64,000 bases of DNA from Phormidium ambiguum IAM M-71 (GTDB taxonomy: Bacteria > Cyanobacteriota > Cyanobacteriia > Cyanobacteriales > Aerosakkonemataceae), in contig NZ_MRCE01000019.1 of the NCBI RefSeq assembly GCF_001904725.1, positions 45,342 to 109,341 on the forward strand, read 5' to 3'. The notes under the pieces were generated by a model. The model worked only from the letters and a program-made list of their open reading frames with translations, had not been told where the DNA came from and ran no database searches. A program made the position numbers and the translations under genes. Below, piece after piece: positions 1 through 9,993 of the stretch (the stretch's first letter is position 1; every line of letters begins with the position of its first letter).

Positions 1-2897
1 TGGACCGATCGCTGTAAATCAGGATCGCCATCTAACAAACGTTTGTGATCGGTAATTGTTAATACTAACTCACGAGTTAAATGATACTCATCCGCAATTT
101 GAGCAAACAGTTTCTCAAATCTCGGCAAATCTTCTGGTTTAGACAATTCTTTCATGTAGTAATGAGCAATTTGTAAATCGACTTTGGATAAAGTCATTTC
201 TACTTTTGAAATCACTACTTTAAAGAAAGGCCATTTGTAATAGAAGTAGCGCAACAACTTCAAATTTTCTTGGGGATTTTCCTGCAAAAATTGATTTAGT
301 GCGCTTCCAACTCCATACCAAGCTGGTAGTAAAAAGCGGCTTTGTGTCCAACTAAATACCCAAGGAATCGCCCGTAATGTGCTTAGATCTTTTTTACCAG
401 AACTGCGTCTGGCGGGACGAGAACTAATTTGTAATTGGCTAATTTCTTCAATTGGCGTTACTTGCATGAAGAAATCAATAAAGTCCGGTTGTTCGTAAAT
501 TAAAGACCGATAATGTTCCCGAGATTTAGTGGATAATTCTTCCATTATCTCGTTCCAAGGTTCAATATTATCGAACCCTGTTCTCAGCAAACTAGCTTGA
601 ATTACCGCTGTTGTAACAGTTTCTAAATTATACAAAGCTAATTCAGGCCATGAATATTTAGAAGCTAAGACTTCGCCTTGTTCGGTAATTTTAATTCTGC
701 CGTTGATTGTGTGTCCGGGTTGGGCTAAAATCGCCTCGTAGGAAGGGCCACCGCCACGCCCCACAGAACCGCCTCTGCCGTGAAAAATTCGCAGGGAAAC
801 GTCGTATTTACAAGCTATAGCTTCTAAGGCTTTTTGTGCTTTGTGAATTTCCCAGTTACTACTTAAGAAACCGGAATCTTTGTTGCTATCCGAATAGCCT
901 AACATTACTTCTTGTAATGAAGAAGGTAAGGGACTAACAGAAGCAACATTGTTGCTCACTTCTTTTTGTTTTTCTACTTCATATTTTTGATATCCACCTG
1001 CTAGTAAAGCGCGATAAAATGGCAACTCAAACAAAGTTTGCATGATGGAAGGAGCTTTTTTCAAATCTTCCACTGTTTCAAATAGTGGGACTACTTGCAG
1101 TGTTCCTTCTCCTGTTGAGGGATCGTAAAGTCCAGCTTCTTTAGCTAAGAGTAAGACTTCTAACAAATCGCTCACATCATGGCTCATGCTGATAACATAA
1201 GTTTGGCAAATTTCCACACCAAACTCTCGTTGCATTTGCCGGACTATCCGCAAAGTTTCGATCGTTTCGCCAGTCTGAGCACTAAATGGTAATTCGTTAG
1301 AAACTAAAGGTCTTCTTGTTTGCAGTTCTGAAACTAACCATCTGATCTTTTCATCTTCTGTCAATTCATTATATTGACAAGGTAATACTTGCAGATAATC
1401 AACTATTTCGTTGATTGCCTCTGAATGTCTGGTGCTTTCTTGGCGGACATCTAAAGATGCTAGGCAAAAACCGTAAACTTCTACTTGGCAAATCAGATGT
1501 TCTAAATCCCGGCAAATTAAACCTGTTTCTTGTAAGTTCCGCTGAATTAATCGCAGTTGGGTCAAAAAGTCTTCGGCGGTTTTATAGATGGGAGTTTGTG
1601 CTTTTTGTTGGAGAGATTCCAGTTGCAAAGCTTCGCCTTTGTAGAGTCGCCAATTGCGATCGCGTGTATACTCCAACCGCTTCTTCACGTAAGATAACTT
1701 TAAGCGATATGGTTCTTGGCGATAACGAATTGACAATTCTTCGTAAACATCGGGCATTTGCAACCGATTTTGTTCCAGAGATTCTAACAACTCCGGTAAC
1801 ACATCGCACCAGTGCAAAGACAAACTTAAACGATTAATTAATTTGTCTACTGAAGCAATGTATTTCTCCAAAACTAAATGCCTTTGATAACAAGCTGTTT
1901 GCCAACTAACTGCGGGTGTCACAAAGGGATTTCCATCTCGGTCCGATCCTACCCAAGAACCAAACTTACAAAAATTATGTCTGGGAGGGCGTAGATTTGA
2001 CCAAACACTTTTCAATCCATTTTCCAACCTACTATAAAGTTGGGGAATTGCTTCAAACAAAACTTCTTGGAAGTAGTGCAAAGCATAATCCACTTCATCC
2101 AAAACCGAAGGTTTAAATTGATGTAATTCGTCGGTACGCCACCAAAGACGAATTTCTTCGGTTAACTCATCTTTGAGTAACTTTCCCTCCCAAGAATTTT
2201 CCGCTTCTTCGATTAGCGTACTGCCTTCTTCTAATTCATCAAGTTCTTGAAGAATCTTGGCAATGTGGCGTTGTTTATCTCGAATTGTATGCCGCACAAT
2301 TTCGGTTGGGTGGGCAGTAAATACTAAACGAATGTCCAAATTATCAATTAACTTTTGGACAGATTGGGGCGGCATATTTAACTTTCGCAAGTAAGGAAAC
2401 AACCATTGAAAAGTTCCCTTTTCTTTGCGCGACCAATTTGCGGCTTGCCAACTTTTTTCTAAAGAATCTGTTCCGGGAACAAATTCTGTAGATTCTGCAT
2501 CTAATTTAGTAAATGCTTGCAGTGCTGGATCGGGAACATCTTGCTTAAACGCCATGCGTAAAGCTTGCTGTTGCGCCCTTTGGTCGTAATGTTGTTCGAC
2601 AATATTAATTAATTGGAAATACAGGGCAAAAGCACGCGCTGCACGGATGGCATCATTGATTTCTAAATTTTGAATGATCCGAAAAACTTCGTCTTCTTGA
2701 AGGTTATCACCCGTTGCTTGTCCTTCTGGGGAACATAGCGATCGCAAGTAATTACACAAGTCTACTAGTTCTTGCCCACATTCGGAGCGGAGAACATATT
2801 CCCATAAGTCCTCTACGACTTTAAGGCGATGTCGCAAAAATAGGTCTGATGGGGAAGCAAGATGAACTGCCTGATCGGATTGGAGTGTGGGACTCAT
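1..2897 (-). CDS. ppc: Phosphoenolpyruvate carboxylase, 3' end cut by window edge
   Basis: PEP carboxylase fixes bicarbonate onto PEP to make oxaloacetate, the anaplerotic entry to the TCA cycle. Reading the minus strand from the ATG at 2897 gives about 965 codons open to the window edge. Family signatures appear in order: VFTAHPTE with the N-terminal catalytic His, [22 protein letters not shown], and the glycine-rich [14 protein letters not shown] loop that binds substrate. The reading ends near [12 protein letters not shown], so I estimate some tens of C-terminal residues lie outside the window; cyanobacterial enzymes are about 1,000-1,030 residues. No internal stop was met where I translated. 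The gene is intact as far as visible. Confidence 0.95.
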   Translation of the reverse strand, partial: MSPTLQSDQAVHLASPSDLFLRHRLKVVEDLWEYVLRSECGQELVDLCNYLRSLCSPEGQATGDNLQEDEVFRIIQNLEINDAIRAARAFALYFQLINIVEQHYDQRAQQQALRMAFKQDVPDPALQAFTKLDAESTEFVPGTDSLEKSWQAANWSRKEKGTFQWLFPYLRKLNMPPQSVQKLIDNLDIRLVFTAHPTEIVRHTIRDKQRHIAKILQELDELEEGSTLIEEAENSWEGKLLKDELTEEIRLWWRTDELHQFKPSVLDEVDYALHYFQEVLFEAIPQLYSRLENGLKSVWSNLRPPRHNFCKFGSWVGSDRDGNPFVTPAVSWQTACYQRHLVLEKYIASVDKLINRLSLSLHWCDVLPELLESLEQNRLQMPDVYEELSIRYRQEPYRLKLSYVKKRLEYTRDRNWRLYKGEALQLESLQQKAQTPIYKTAEDFLTQLRLIQRNLQETGLICRDLEHLICQVEVYGFCLASLDVRQESTRHSEAINEIVDYLQVLPCQYNELTEDEKIRWLVSELQTRRPLVSNELPFSAQTGETIETLRIVRQMQREFGVEICQTYVISMSHDVSDLLEVLLLAKEAGLYDPSTGEGTLQVVPLFETVEDLKKAPSIMQTLFELPFYRALLAGGYQKYEVEKQKEVSNNVASVSPLPSSLQEVMLGYSDSNKDSGFLSSNWEIHKAQKALEAIACKYDVSLRIFHGRGGSVGRGGGPSYEAILAQPGHTINGRIKITEQGEVLASKYSWPELALYNLETVTTAVIQASLLRTGFDNIEPWNEIMEELSTKSREHYRSLIYEQPDFIDFFMQVTPIEEISQLQISSRPARRSSGKKDLSTLRAIPWVFSWTQSRFLLPAWYGVGSALNQFLQENPQENLKLLRYFYYKWPFFKVVISKVEMTLSKVDLQIAHYYMKELSKPEDLPRFEKLFAQIADEYHLTRELVLTITDHKRLLDGDPDLQRSV

Positions 2898-3192
2898 AGG
2901 TTTTGTTCTATCTAAGCAATAATAATGAACAAATTTTACGGGGATAATTGGTTTGGAGTAGTGTCCAATCCAACTTATCTAGCTTGTCCTAATACCGGAA
3001 GGCAGAAGATACAAGGCACAAAGCTCAAATTTGTTGGTTCAGCTTTTACCTGATTAGTTATTTCTGCCACGCTGCTTTAGAAAAATTTTTCTACAATTGT
3101 GTTATTCTTTTATGTTTGGGACTTCGCTGTTAGATATTGACTAGCTAGGGTATGGGGAAATCATAGAGATTTTTGTCCCCTTTGCACAAGTT

Positions 3193-3426
3193 TTAATCTC
3201 CTTCAGATTCAACTTTGGGAAATTGCAACACGGGTAAGCGATCCCCTCGAAATACTTCTTCACTTGCTTCTCCTAATGCTTGGAGAAACTTGAAAGAAGC
3301 TTTTCCACATAATACACCCAGAAGTAATGGGCCTGTAGCTAAACTGACAATTATTTCTACAGGAAAGATTGATTCAGGGGTTTGGGATGTTTGGGTTTCT
3401 GGTTGGTTGATGTTGTTGGAGTTCAC
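3193..3426 (-). CDS. Small conserved single-span membrane protein, function unknown
   Basis: A 77-residue protein starting at a GTG (3426) preceded by a good GAGGT ribosome binding site 5 nt away, which supports the call and the start. Residues about 22-45 form one hydrophobic segment (FPVEIIVSLATGPLLLGVLCG). The charged C-terminal tail contains SEEVFRGDRLPVLQFP, a pattern I associate with small hypothetical membrane proteins of cyanobacteria. No catalytic motif is visible. It lies downstream of ppc's start on the same strand, with no clear operon link to anything. The plus-strand reading of the same bases is a shadow. Confidence 0.6.
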   Translation of the reverse strand: MNSNNINQPETQTSQTPESIFPVEIIVSLATGPLLLGVLCGKASFKFLQALGEASEEVFRGDRLPVLQFPKVESEGD

Positions 3427-4030
3427 GATCTACCTCGATAGTATAACTAAATCAGGCTGTGTTATTTCCCCAGCATAAATCTTTTGGGGAAACGGTAAAA
3501 TTGATTACTTTTTTTCAGGAAGTAGTTTCACTACTTGATTAATTATTGTGGGACAGATTTGCCGCTCTTGTAAAAAAATAGATCAAAAAGAATTATTTAT
3601 TGTTTAAGATTTTAGGACTTAGGCAAAAATTCACAATTAAATTTGACATATACTAGGGTAGCAAAAAGAACTATAAGCCGAAAAACAAGTGAAAAACGCT
3701 GATAAAACGCTTTTTCACTTCTATAAAGTTCTGGTACTAGAATCTTGGTTGGTGACTAAATTGTCAGGACGAACGCAACTGGCACAACTAGGATAGATGC
3801 GTCAGAACTTCCAACGTTGATCGAATTTTAAGATCTGACGCACCCACAACTAGTACTAAAATCTAAGTTTGTGAGTTTCTCCTTTCAAATATCCTGAGCA
3901 AATTATTGTATTTTGACCAGAGCAGGATATAATTCCACTCGTAATTTGATTTAGTGAGAACCAAGGTCAGTATCCAGATATTCGGCGATTAGACCTCAGT
4001 TTCTTTCTCAGTCTTTAATTTAGCGCCCTA
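3427..4030. other. Gene-free 0.6 kb with two inverted repeats
   Basis: No credible coding sequence. Two hairpins are visible. At 3688-3719 AGTGAAAAACG pairs imperfectly with the arm ending TTTTTCACT. At 3798-3842 TGCGTCAGA pairs perfectly with TCTGACGCA (9-bp stem). The second resembles dispersed cyanobacterial palindromic repeats. The last 100 bases are the leader of the DUF1574 gene; I see no convincing promoter. Confidence 0.5.
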
Positions 4031-7000
4031 ATGTTGAACATAGAGCAACGCCAAATTACATCTGACCCGATCGACCTGACACAGTGGGTTGAACGAGAAC
4101 TAGTGCTTGCGGGAATGCAGGTACGAGTCCGGGTACGGGAGAATACGCTGCATATTCTCTGGGAAGGTCAAGTTTGTCCGAATCGGCAAAAAGCCAGAGA
4201 GCGATCGATCCAAGCTCTGCAAACTACTAAATTAGAAGATTTGTTGGGTGGGGAACATCTGCCAGTGAATCGGGTGTTTCTTTACGGTCGGGTACTGGGG
4301 GAAAAACGACCCAGTTGGACAGATGTACTCGAAATTCAGCAGTTAGTCACGCCAACAACTCATTCTGGGGAAGCACCACAGGTTACTAGTAGTCAAGAGT
4401 TAACCGTCCATCAGGGAACCGCAGCAGAGACAGTTAGTGCTCAGGTGGTTGAGGTTGGCGATCGTGAGTATTGGGAAAGTCAGGCGCGTCAAGGTAGTCC
4501 AGATGCGATCGCACGCTATTTAAGCAAGCATTTAAATCATTTGGGGGTGACGGTGAAAGTAATCACCAAAACCCTTCCGATCAAAGCAAAAAATAAACAT
4601 CAGGAAAATCCGTTTAGAAGTCCAGACTTAACGGAACCGAAGCAGCGGTTATGGGTATTCTGTGAAAGTGGTTATAGTCCCGATCCTTCCTTGTTAGCTG
4701 CACCCGTAGCGCAACAATTACGGGAATTAAACTTGGCAGGTTTCCAAGATGCGGTGATTCTCAGTCAGGTGACTGGTGAAGAGTCTCCTGATTGGATGCT
4801 GCGGGTGGATTTAACGCCGCCTGAAGAAATGCTGCGGGAGTGGGCGCAGTGGGGAGATGAGGTGGCGATCGAACGCTTGCTCAACCGCCCCCAAGAATAT
4901 GGCATGGAAATTTCAGTGGTGATTAAGGAATCAACCCTGCATATTTCCTGCACTACGCCAAATTGGGAACGAATTAAGCAATTTCATCGGGGAAATTACA
5001 ACGTTCGCCCGGATATTGTCCCCGATAAGCATAGGGCGATCGCAATTCTTACCCCCATTTTACGCACCTTGGCTCCCCAAGGTCTAAAAGCCGCAATTAT
5101 CTACGGTCACGAACATTTAGACCAAACCCCCATTTGGGTAGAATGGCTAGATTTACCAGCCAATAATCATCCTCAATTAGCGCCGTCTACCCTGTCCCTA
5201 GCAGCAAATGGCGATGAAGAAGCTCTGGAATTTTTGCTCGGACAATTATTAAATACAGATATCGATCGGCGTTTAGCTACCGGGGGAATTCGCATTCAAG
5301 TCCGACGGCGCGAAGATTTATTGCACGTCATGACTGATGCGCTGATTTGTCCGCTGCAACAACAAGTCGGTTCCCCTGTAGTGCAATTACTCGGTGACTT
5401 GCAAATTCCAGGCATTGCTGGAGTTAGAGTTTACGGTCGGCGGGCGGGAGAAAAACAGCCGAGTTGGACTTACGGTAAAGATTTTACCGCTCGCGGTGTG
5501 GTCGTTCCCGAAAGTACCCCAGAATTTGCCACCCCCGAACATTTTGTCACCGAAAAAGTTGACCCCGAACCAGAAGAAATTGTGATAAAAACTCCGGTTC
5601 CCGAAACCGAAGATTTACCACCTGGTTGGCTAGAAACACAAGTTGAAAAAGTTCAGCAAGGAGTTAATAAATTTGGGCAATCTTGCTACGCGACTTTAAC
5701 GCGATCGCAAATTTGCACCCCCAGCGAAACAGACCAAAAATTCCTCGCTTTACCCGGAAATGCTAATTACAGCGGTGCAAAAGTCGCTCTAGTTTGGGGC
5801 ACTTTGGGCATTATGTTAACTTTAAGCATAGACTTAATTGTTGGTAGCGTCCTGAAAATTCCTGACAGCGTTCCCCAAAATTCTGCGGCGTTAAATAATG
5901 CAACTTTCCGGGAAAAATATGAAAACATCACACCGGAACAACAAGCAGCAAACACAGAATTAACTCAAGAAACTGCCCCAAAAACCAAAAAATCGCGGAA
6001 TCGCAAACGTCGTCAACCAGAAAATATTTTTGACACCACAGGATTTACCAAACCGGGAAATACTGAAGTAAAAGTAGACCCAAATGGGGAAAATGTCACT
6101 TTAAAAGTAAAACAGTCAGATATACCTAGTTTTGACAATACTCAGTTCGATGAAAAACTGGCAATTTATCAGCAACAAGTGGCAAAAGAAGGCCCACCAG
6201 ATATCTTAATTGTCGGTAGTTCTAGGGCAATGCGTGGTATCGACCCAGCCATTTTGCAAAAATCTTTAGCAGAGGAAGGTTACGGCCAAGTTAAGATTTT
6301 CAACTTTGGAATTAATGGCGCAACTGCTCAAATTGCAGACTTATTAATTCGTCGGATTCTTACTCCAGAACAAATGCCGAAATTAATTATTTGGGCTGAT
6401 GGGGCGAGGGCAGTCAATAGTGGTAGATTTGATTTAACTTATAGTAAACTGACCAACTCTCCAGCTTATAAGGAAATTGCATCAGGGACATTTCATAAAC
6501 CAGAAAAGCTAGCAGAACAAGATCCAGAAAACCCAGAAGAAACTGCACCAATTGTGGCTGAAATTTCAGGAAATATCAATGAAATTAAAGCTCAAGATTT
6601 CGATAACTTCTTAAGTGCAAAATTGGGGGAAATTTCGGCAAGTTATGAAGAACGCGATCGTCTAAATACAAAATTACGCGATTGGTTTGCCAACAGTTTT
6701 GGAGAACCAGAGAAAGCTAGCAAAATGCGATCGGGAATTGAAGAAATTGCAGAACGTCCTTTAAATTGGGATGGTTTCTTACCAATTTCCCTGCGCTTTA
6801 ATCCCAAAACCTATTACGAAAAATACGCCAAAGTTAAAGGTGATTACGATACTGACTACAAAGATTTCTATTTAGGAGGGCCACAAAATGCCGCCTTAGA
6901 ATCTTTAGTTCAGCACACCCAATCCCTAAAAATTCCCCTAGTTTTCATCAATTTACCCCTAACTAAAGATTACTTAGATTCCCACAGGCGACAATACGAA

Positions 7001-7222
7001 AAAGAATTTGAAATGTATATGTTGCGCCTTTCCTTAAGAAAAGGATTCGTATTCCGCAATTGGAATCAGTTATGGCCTAGTAAAAACGAATACTTCTCTG
7101 ACCCCAGCCACCTCAACCGCTACGGCGCAGCTGCGGTAGCTAAAAGATTAGCACAAGATCCCCTAATTCCTTGGCCTAAGCAGCAGGAGAACCAGGAAGC
7201 AGAGGCGCAGGCGAGCAAGTAA
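4031..7222 (+). CDS. DUF1574 protein: four N-terminal repeats, one TM segment, SGNH-like C-terminal domain
   Basis: A 1,063-residue protein. The first about 490 residues hold four divergent repeats, each built around a G-x-x-V-x-V strand followed by LHI/LHV (near residues 30, 170, 295 and 425). Repeats 1 and 4 also share the V-x-G-R-x-x-GEK-x-PSWT motif. A Pro/Glu-rich linker precedes a single membrane span at about 585-608. The C-terminal part (about 700-1050) resembles an SGNH/AlgX-type domain: VGSSRAMRGID near residue 724 supplies a candidate nucleophile Ser, and DPSHLNRYG near 1023 a candidate Asp-His pair. The next gene is an MBOAT acyltransferase on the same strand, so the two probably act as an O-acetylation pair on an exported polymer. 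The polymer is not identifiable here. Confidence 0.75.
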   Translation: MLNIEQRQITSDPIDLTQWVERELVLAGMQVRVRVRENTLHILWEGQVCPNRQKARERSIQALQTTKLEDLLGGEHLPVNRVFLYGRVLGEKRPSWTDVLEIQQLVTPTTHSGEAPQVTSSQELTVHQGTAAETVSAQVVEVGDREYWESQARQGSPDAIARYLSKHLNHLGVTVKVITKTLPIKAKNKHQENPFRSPDLTEPKQRLWVFCESGYSPDPSLLAAPVAQQLRELNLAGFQDAVILSQVTGEESPDWMLRVDLTPPEEMLREWAQWGDEVAIERLLNRPQEYGMEISVVIKESTLHISCTTPNWERIKQFHRGNYNVRPDIVPDKHRAIAILTPILRTLAPQGLKAAIIYGHEHLDQTPIWVEWLDLPANNHPQLAPSTLSLAANGDEEALEFLLGQLLNTDIDRRLATGGIRIQVRRREDLLHVMTDALICPLQQQVGSPVVQLLGDLQIPGIAGVRVYGRRAGEKQPSWTYGKDFTARGVVVPESTPEFATPEHFVTEKVDPEPEEIVIKTPVPETEDLPPGWLETQVEKVQQGVNKFGQSCYATLTRSQICTPSETDQKFLALPGNANYSGAKVALVWGTLGIMLTLSIDLIVGSVLKIPDSVPQNSAALNNATFREKYENITPEQQAANTELTQETAPKTKKSRNRKRRQPENIFDTTGFTKPGNTEVKVDPNGENVTLKVKQSDIPSFDNTQFDEKLAIYQQQVAKEGPPDILIVGSSRAMRGIDPAILQKSLAEEGYGQVKIFNFGINGATAQIADLLIRRILTPEQMPKLIIWADGARAVNSGRFDLTYSKLTNSPAYKEIASGTFHKPEKLAEQDPENPEETAPIVAEISGNINEIKAQDFDNFLSAKLGEISASYEERDRLNTKLRDWFANSFGEPEKASKMRSGIEEIAERPLNWDGFLPISLRFNPKTYYEKYAKVKGDYDTDYKDFYLGGPQNAALESLVQHTQSLKIPLVFINLPLTKDYLDSHRRQYEKEFEMYMLRLSLRKGFVFRNWNQLWPSKNEYFSDPSHLNRYGAAAVAKRLAQDPLIPWPKQQENQEAEAQASK

Positions 7223-7228
7223 GGAAGC

Positions 7229-7380
7229 AGGGGGGCAGGGGAGCAGGGGAGCAGGGGAGTACAAGGCAAAATGTAAAAATCCCTTTTTACCTTTTCCCCT
7301 TTCCCCCTTTCCCTTTTCCCCTTTCCCTTTTCCCTTTTCCCTTTTTCCCCAGTCCCCAGTCCCCAGTCCCCAGTCCCTAA
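7229..7380. repeat. Short tandem repeats: GGGGAGCA run, CCCTTTT pyrimidine tract, CCCAGTC run
   Basis: Between the DUF1574 and MBOAT genes lie about three GGGGAGCA units (7230-7260), a long C/T tract of CCCTTTTC-like units (about 7280-7350) and five CCCAGTC-type units (about 7347-7378). All are strand-asymmetric. Small reading frames in this stretch are repeat artefacts. The same unit types recur near 8990-9210, 19510-19585, 21890-21980 and 63811-64000. Confidence 0.8.
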
Positions 7381-7395
7381 CTACCCAACTAAAGA

Positions 7396-8913
7396 ATGAC
7401 TTTTGTTTCCCTTTTATACGGCGTATTTCTGTTAGCAGTCCTAGCAATTTACTGGTTGATTCAAAGTCAGTGGTTGCGGTTATGGATATTATTGCTAGCT
7501 AGCGTAGCCTTCTACGCTTCGATTCAAATTTATTACATTCCGCTACTTTTTGCGCTTACCTTTTTTAACTTTCGTTTAGGATTAATTTTAGGTAAGCGAT
7601 CGCTATTAAGATTAAATTCTAGAGATTGGCAATTATCTAATCAGCAATGGCAAGCAGTCCAAGAAAACTGGAGTAAAAAGCGCCTACGCTTTTTATGGTT
7701 GGGAATCATTCTGAATGTTGTCTTGCTGTTTGGCTTTAAGTATGTACCCTTCTTTTTAAATTCGATCGCATCTCTATTCAACTTACCAGTAATTAAAGAA
7801 CAAGCAACTTCACTAAATCTACAACTAATTGCACCTTTAGGAATTTCCTTTTTCTGTTTTGAATGTATCTCCTATTTAATTGATGTTTATCGCGGCGCAC
7901 CAGCGACCGGAAACTTCCTCAAATTTTCCACCTATAAACTCTTCTTTCCCAAACTAATTTCCGGGCCGATTACCCGTTATCATCACCTAGCATCACAACT
8001 AAATACCCTACGCTTTCCCAGCACCAATCAAATCGTCGAAGGACTGTGGTTAATTGCTTGCGGCGCAGTGAAAAAAGCCTTAATCGCCGATAGAATTGGC
8101 ATTTTAGTTGGAGTCAGTTTCGATAATTTAGAACGCGCCGGAAGCGGCGATTTGTGGTTAGCAACCTTCGCTTATGGCTTACAACTGTACCTTGATTTTA
8201 GTGGTTATGTTGATATTGCCTTGGGTACAGCTTTGTTAATGGGATTAAACTTACCAGCTAACTTTGATTTCCCCTACTTTACTACTAGCATTGCGGAATT
8301 TTGGCGACGCTGGCATATTACATTAGGAGATTGGTTGCGGAATTACCTTTACTTTCCCCTTGGTGGTTCTCGACAAGGTTTATGGCGCACTTGTTTAAAC
8401 TTATTAATTGTCATGTTAATTGCCGGAATTTGGCATGGTGCAGCTTGGGGATTTGTTGTTTGGGGCGCATATCACGGCATTGCATTAGTGATTCACCGCC
8501 TAACAGAAACCTTGTCTGATAATGTTTCCCTTTTGAAAAAATGGTGGCAAACTATTCCCGGAATCTTAGTAGCTTGGGCAATTACGCAATTAATGGTATT
8601 TACTTCTTGGATCTTTTTCCGCTTGCCTAATTTAAAAGATGCCGTTTGGGTATTTACTCATTTGTGGGGACACAAAGCTGATATTCAATTTGCAGACAAG
8701 GTATACTTGGAAGCGATCGGTCTTCAAAGAGCAGAAATCGCTTTATTACTGTGGGCAATAGTCGGCATCATGGCCTTAATTTTTGCCCTACATCGCGGCT
8801 TAAAGCTACAACTAAATTGGCCAATCAAAATTATGTTTGTCCCCCTCAGTTTGTACGCAGTTTGGATGCTAGCACCGAAACAAGGTTTACCCTATATCTA
8901 CTTTGACTTCTAA
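7396..8913 (+). CDS. MBOAT family O-acyltransferase (AlgI-like)
   Basis: A 505-residue polytopic membrane protein of the membrane-bound O-acyltransferase family, close in pattern to AlgI/DltB. It starts with two hydrophobic segments (residues 3-50). It carries the family's conserved stretch FWRRWHITLGDWLRNYLYFP, then GGSRQG. The catalytic His lies in IAGIWHGAAWGFVVWG, followed by the second conserved His region WGAYHG. Family members move acetyl groups from a cytoplasmic donor across the membrane to an acceptor protein that modifies an exported polymer. The preceding DUF1574 protein, 170 bp upstream on the same strand, is the natural candidate partner. Length is normal for AlgI (about 500). 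Confidence 0.85.
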   Translation: MTFVSLLYGVFLLAVLAIYWLIQSQWLRLWILLLASVAFYASIQIYYIPLLFALTFFNFRLGLILGKRSLLRLNSRDWQLSNQQWQAVQENWSKKRLRFLWLGIILNVVLLFGFKYVPFFLNSIASLFNLPVIKEQATSLNLQLIAPLGISFFCFECISYLIDVYRGAPATGNFLKFSTYKLFFPKLISGPITRYHHLASQLNTLRFPSTNQIVEGLWLIACGAVKKALIADRIGILVGVSFDNLERAGSGDLWLATFAYGLQLYLDFSGYVDIALGTALLMGLNLPANFDFPYFTTSIAEFWRRWHITLGDWLRNYLYFPLGGSRQGLWRTCLNLLIVMLIAGIWHGAAWGFVVWGAYHGIALVIHRLTETLSDNVSLLKKWWQTIPGILVAWAITQLMVFTSWIFFRLPNLKDAVWVFTHLWGHKADIQFADKVYLEAIGLQRAEIALLLWAIVGIMALIFALHRGLKLQLNWPIKIMFVPLSLYAVWMLAPKQGLPYIYFDF

Positions 8914-9277
8914 AGAAGGAATCGGGTATTAGGGATTGGCTACCTGTACTCCTCATATAGCAAAAAGCAGAAGGCAAAAAAGGTGCGAAGGTGGGGAAGT
9001 AGAAGAATTAGTTCAATTCTTTCTCCCCATCCCCCCATCCCCTCAGAGCTAATTCATTGTCATTAAAGAAAATTGGTTAGCATGAGAGAAGATGATAGTT
9101 AAATTATTTCTCCCCCTTTCCCATTTTCCCTTTTCCCCCTTTCCCCGTTTATTCAATTTATTTGATAGCAATAAATTAGCCCTGCCCATCTCCCCAATCC
9201 CCTAGCCACCAAAATTGTTACCATTTGAATGCTGAGGCGAAAAGTCCTGATTCAGTACTCAGCATTCAGAACTAGAA
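8914..9277. other. Intergenic: C-rich tracts and a hairpin just upstream of recR
   Basis: No coding sequence. Contains C/T-rich tracts (about 9020-9050, 9105-9150, 9180-9205). A perfect 10-bp inverted repeat follows, GAATGCTGAG at 9227-9236 and CTCAGCATTC at 9258-9267, ending 10 nt before the recR ATG. A folded transcript could affect recR translation, or this may simply be one of the dispersed palindromic repeats. Confidence 0.5.
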
Positions 9278-9874
9278 ATGGTATATACACGCCCTTTAGC
9301 TCGTTTGATTGAACAATTACAACGTTTACCTGGAGTTGGCCCCAAAACGGCACAACGCTTAGCTTTGCATATTTTGAAACGTTCTGACGATGAAGTACAA
9401 GCACTTGCCCAAGCTTTAATTGAAGCAAAACAGCAAGTAGGCTTATGTTCTGTTTGTTTTCACTTATCAGCTGAACCAGTTTGCGAAATTTGCCGTAACC
9501 CCAACCGCGATAACCATACTATTTGTGTAGTTGCTGATTCTCGTGATGTCATTGCTTTAGAAAAAACGCGAGAATTTGGTGGTAAATATCACGTTTTAGG
9601 CGGTGTAATTTCTCCAATGGATGGCATAGGCCCCGAACAATTAAATGTTTCCCCATTAGTGAGAAGAGTTAGTCAACAAAAGCCAAAAGAGGTAATTTTA
9701 GCTATTACTCCTAGTGTAGAAGGTGAAACAACTACTTTGTATGTTGGTCAATTATTAAAACCTTTTACTAAAGTTACACGAATTGCTTTTGGTTTACCAG
9801 TAGGCGGAGATTTAGAATATGCAGATGAAGTCACATTAGCCCGTGCTTTGGAGGGCAGAAGAGAAATAGATTAG
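9278..9874 (+). CDS. recR: Recombination mediator RecR
   Basis: RecR works with RecF/RecO to load RecA on SSB-coated gapped DNA. The 198-residue protein has the normal family length and order. A helix-hairpin-helix region ([18 protein letters not shown], residues 16-33) comes first. A C4 zinc finger follows with Cys57, Cys60, Cys69 and Cys72. A Toprim domain then starts at about residue 80 with [12 protein letters not shown] and ends near the conserved [19 protein letters not shown]. The ATG at 9278 follows a hairpin and has no strong ribosome binding site. It appears to be a single-gene unit. Confidence 0.96.
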   Translation: MVYTRPLARLIEQLQRLPGVGPKTAQRLALHILKRSDDEVQALAQALIEAKQQVGLCSVCFHLSAEPVCEICRNPNRDNHTICVVADSRDVIALEKTREFGGKYHVLGGVISPMDGIGPEQLNVSPLVRRVSQQKPKEVILAITPSVEGETTTLYVGQLLKPFTKVTRIAFGLPVGGDLEYADEVTLARALEGRREID

Positions 9875-9993
9875 AAATATTACTAATGGGTAAATTGGGG
9901 ATTTTTGAGAAGTTCTCAAATCTCCGAAGCCCATGATATTGACAATTTCAATGTTTTAGATTCAGTGAATTTGCTTGGGAAAATAATTAGCGA

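Noticed and set aside
1415..1837. 140-residue plus-strand reading frame inside ppc
   Set aside because: It is antisense to conserved PEP carboxylase coding sequence and has no domain or ribosome binding site.
7163..7447. 94-residue minus-strand reading frame across the repeat tract
   Set aside because: Its body is translated low-complexity repeat (GKGEKGKGERGKGK), with no start signal.
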